Shown piece by piece: positions 6,627 through 6,692 of a stretch of 6,692 bases of DNA (the first letter of the stretch is position 1; each line of letters opens with the position of its first letter). The stretch lies in assembly GCA_017452335.1 (NCBI GenBank), contig JAFTMP010000051.1:1-6692 (forward strand), in the 5' to 3' direction. Both the position numbers and the translations under genes were made by a program. This DNA is from Clostridia bacterium. GTDB lineage: Bacteria; Bacillota; Clostridia; Oscillospirales; CAG-272. The notes under the pieces are model-generated. The model searched no databases. It saw only the letters and a list, made by a program, of their open reading frames with translations, and was not told where the DNA came from.

Positions 6627-6692
6627 TTATCTCTCCCCCTTTCTGTTCTTCTTGTTTTTTCTTGCAGGACGCTCTTCCTCTTCATCCACTGC
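6627..6692 (-). CDS. C-terminal 21 codons of the upstream gene, probably the ABC transporter ATPase
   Basis: The minus-strand frame from base 6692 is open to TAA at 6629-6627, 3 bases before the permease ATG. The visible tail is strongly charged: an acidic run D-E-E-E-E, then R-P-A-R and a Lys/Arg/Asn-rich end. No ATPase motif lies within the window. The assignment rests on position, because GldF-like permease genes are normally preceded by their ATP-binding subunit gene. A second frame is also open through here into the permease region, so even the reading frame is inferred, though the stop placement and the ribosome binding site inside this tail fit a coupled operon. A charged low-complexity tail is not part of the core ATPase domain and would be an extension. 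Confidence 0.5.
   Translation of the reverse strand, partial: AVDEEEERPARKNKKNRKGER

Noticed and set aside
6470..6685. Minus-strand open frame of 71 codons spanning the ATPase tail and the permease start
   Set aside because: It runs out of frame through the conserved permease N-terminus, and its Arg/Lys-rich start gives no recognisable protein.
1..6692. tRNA or rRNA genes, CRISPR arrays, insertion sequences, riboswitches
   Set aside because: Coding sequence fills nearly all the window; the single 126-base gap contains only the terminator and a ribosome binding site, and no direct or inverted repeats of mobile-element type were seen.

Overview
The window (6692 bases, about 50% GC by eye) carries seven protein genes, all on the minus strand, packed with gaps of a few bases. 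Two of them are cut by the window ends. No RNA gene, mobile element, CRISPR array or clear foreign DNA is visible. The gene types (lipoprotein foldase with a parvulin domain, YitT-family membrane protein, Gld-like ABC transporter with a DUF4340 protein), the strong AAGGAG-type ribosome binding sites and the codon use suggest a chromosome segment of an anaerobic Firmicute, probably a gut Clostridia member (Lachnospiraceae or Oscillospiraceae type). This assignment is an inference from gene style, not from a marker gene.

Reading along the minus strand (from base 6692 down to 1), the first block is an ABC export module: the last 21 codons of a gene that is probably the ATPase (6627-6692), an ABC-2 type permease of the GldF type (5916-6623), a GldG-like auxiliary protein with an extracytoplasmic domain between two membrane helices (4373-5899), and a large membrane-anchored DUF4340 protein (2499-4373). 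Gaps are 3 bases, 16 bases and a 1-base stop/start overlap, so these genes are almost certainly one transcript. A strong intrinsic terminator follows at 2433-2469.

The second block starts after that terminator: a lipoprotein with a SurA/PrsA-like fold and a degenerate parvulin domain (1428-2372), a TIM-barrel sugar phosphate isomerase/epimerase-type enzyme (544-1407) and the N-terminal two thirds of a YitT-family membrane protein (1-534). Gaps are 20 and 9 bases, again operon-like, although the three functions have no obvious pathway in common.

The name 'gliding motility' attached to the first block comes from Bacteroidetes homologues. In a Gram-positive anaerobe its substrate and role are unknown. 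The most interesting points are this ABC/DUF4340 module, a possible internal duplication in the DUF4340 protein, and the loss of a conserved active-site histidine in the parvulin domain. I found no evidence for a wholly new system in this window.
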